A stretch of DNA of 64,000 bases from Acanthococcus lagerstroemiae (taxonomy: Eukaryota; Arthropoda; Insecta; Hemiptera; Eriococcidae): assembly GCA_031841125.1 (NCBI GenBank), contig CM063114.1, positions 44,909,574 through 44,973,573 on the forward strand, written 5' to 3'. Every line of letters begins with the position of its first letter. Position 1 is the stretch's first letter. A program made the translations under genes and the position numbers. A model generated the notes under the pieces. That model saw nothing but the letters and a program-made list of their open reading frames with translations. It was not told the DNA's origin and made no database searches. Shown here piece after piece: positions 63,439-64,000 of the stretch.

Positions 63439-64000
63439 ATGTGCCCAAGTAAAGCAAACAAAATTAAAAACACTTTTGGAAAAAATTCTGCTATAGAAAA
63501 AAGAAAAAATGTAAAAAACACACCAAAAAAACCGGGGGAAAAACGGAAAAATCTAAAAAAGGGAAGCTCAACTGATGTTATTACTAGAAAAGATATTCAC
63601 ACTATAAAAATAGGTTCATTGAATACCAGATCATTATGTGAGAACCAAAAATTCTTACATCTATAACAGGAATTTATGAGAGTTAATTTAGATATACTAG
63701 GGTTATCAGAGGTGCGGAGAAAAACAGAAAATATTATACAGACAAAAAACAATAATATTTGGTACTATACAAGTTCAGATGGTCACAGGGGGGTGGGATT
63801 CTTGATTAACGAAAAATATAAGAAACATATTCATAAATTCAAAAGCATAAATGATAGAATAGCAGTGGTTGAGCTCCTCTTTGGACAGGTGCACAAATTA
63901 GTGATAATCCAGGTTCATGGTCCTATTTTAAATACACCAGATGAAGAAATTGAAGAATTTTATGAAGAATTAAATAAAGTAGTAGCTGAATATAACCAAG
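63439..64000 (+). pseudogene. RTE-like ORF2, start of endonuclease with in-frame stop
   Basis: A Lys-rich leader (KKPGEKRKNLKKGS) leads into HTIKIGSLNTRSLCENQKFL, then TAA at 63664-63666. The same frame continues beyond as EFMRVNLDILGLSEVRRKTE (catalytic Glu present), HRGVGFLINEKY and IAVVELLFGQVHKLVIIQVH to the window edge. Asp and His boxes lie outside. The single stop appears to be the only lesion visible so far. Confidence 0.75.

Larger units (their letters stand above)
62380..64000 (+). mobile_element. Two-ORF RTE-like retrotransposon, 5' part (runs off window)
   Basis: A 5' leader (about 62380-62490), an intact ORF1, a ~70-bp spacer, and the start of ORF2 endonuclease. The element continues past the window end, so its completeness is unknown. 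It belongs to the ORF1-bearing group with the 33-kb copy. Confidence 0.8.

Overview
The window reads as non-coding, transposon-dominated nuclear DNA of an arthropod, most likely an insect. The evidence is the mixture of element types: RTE-like, Jockey-like and R1-like non-LTR retrotransposons, a BEL/Pao-type Gag remnant, mariner, hAT and Mutator-like (MULE) DNA transposons, tRNA-derived SINEs, foldback/MITE elements and several degenerate satellites. There is no operon structure, no bacterial-style gene packing, and no rRNA or standalone tRNA gene. The species cannot be fixed from the sequence. Only one stretch looks like host coding sequence: an exon-like ORF at 43.62-44.12 kb ending in the active-site region of a ubiquitin-specific protease (USP). 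It is incomplete and its Cys box is abnormal.

Layout. 0-4.1 kb: AT-rich DNA, a decayed ~137-bp tandem array, a 3' Jockey-like RT fragment (minus strand) and a tRNA-derived SINE. 4.14-15.46 kb: a pair of ~340-bp inverted repeats encloses a nest of transposons. The outer element is a MULE (4.69-13.03 kb). It carries a foldback element (4.88-5.72 kb) and a mariner (5.72-11.29 kb). The mariner is split by a hAT with a perfect 8-bp target duplication (5805-10127). The hAT carries a TA-flanked inverted-repeat element (6039-9689), which in turn contains a rotted RTE-like retrotransposon. 13-25.8 kb: RTE and Jockey-like scraps, three SINE families, a 547-bp non-autonomous hAT, a 222-bp palindrome and AT-rich DNA. 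25.8-37.2 kb: RTE-like copies on both strands, one internally deleted and one flanked by a 110-160-bp duplicated target, plus an R1-like C-terminus. 37-49 kb: MITE-like elements, higher-order satellite, another RTE 3' end, a 566-bp retro-insert with a 14-bp duplication, and the USP exon. 49.3-51.0 kb: BEL/Pao-type Gag remnant between inverted repeats. 54-57.1 kb: the best-preserved element, a 3.16-kb RTE with an open 957-codon ORF and a perfect 13-bp target duplication; its RT motif A Asp is replaced by Asn. 57.5-59.1 kb: 33-bp minisatellite. 59.5-61.5 kb: a second RTE type, interrupted by a 131-bp insert with its own 13-bp duplication. 62.4-64 kb: start of a two-ORF RTE-like element that runs off the window.

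How the parts relate. The coding regions are selfish-element enzymes: endonuclease plus reverse transcriptase for the LINE-like elements, and DDE transposases for mariner and MULE. The SINEs, MITEs and non-autonomous hATs have only termini or internal promoters and would depend on such enzymes supplied in trans. Nearly every autonomous element here is visibly broken. No clear new cellular system was found. The most informative structures are the ordered insertion nest, the nearly intact RTE with a substituted catalytic residue, the long target duplication around the 33-kb element, and the higher-order repeat.
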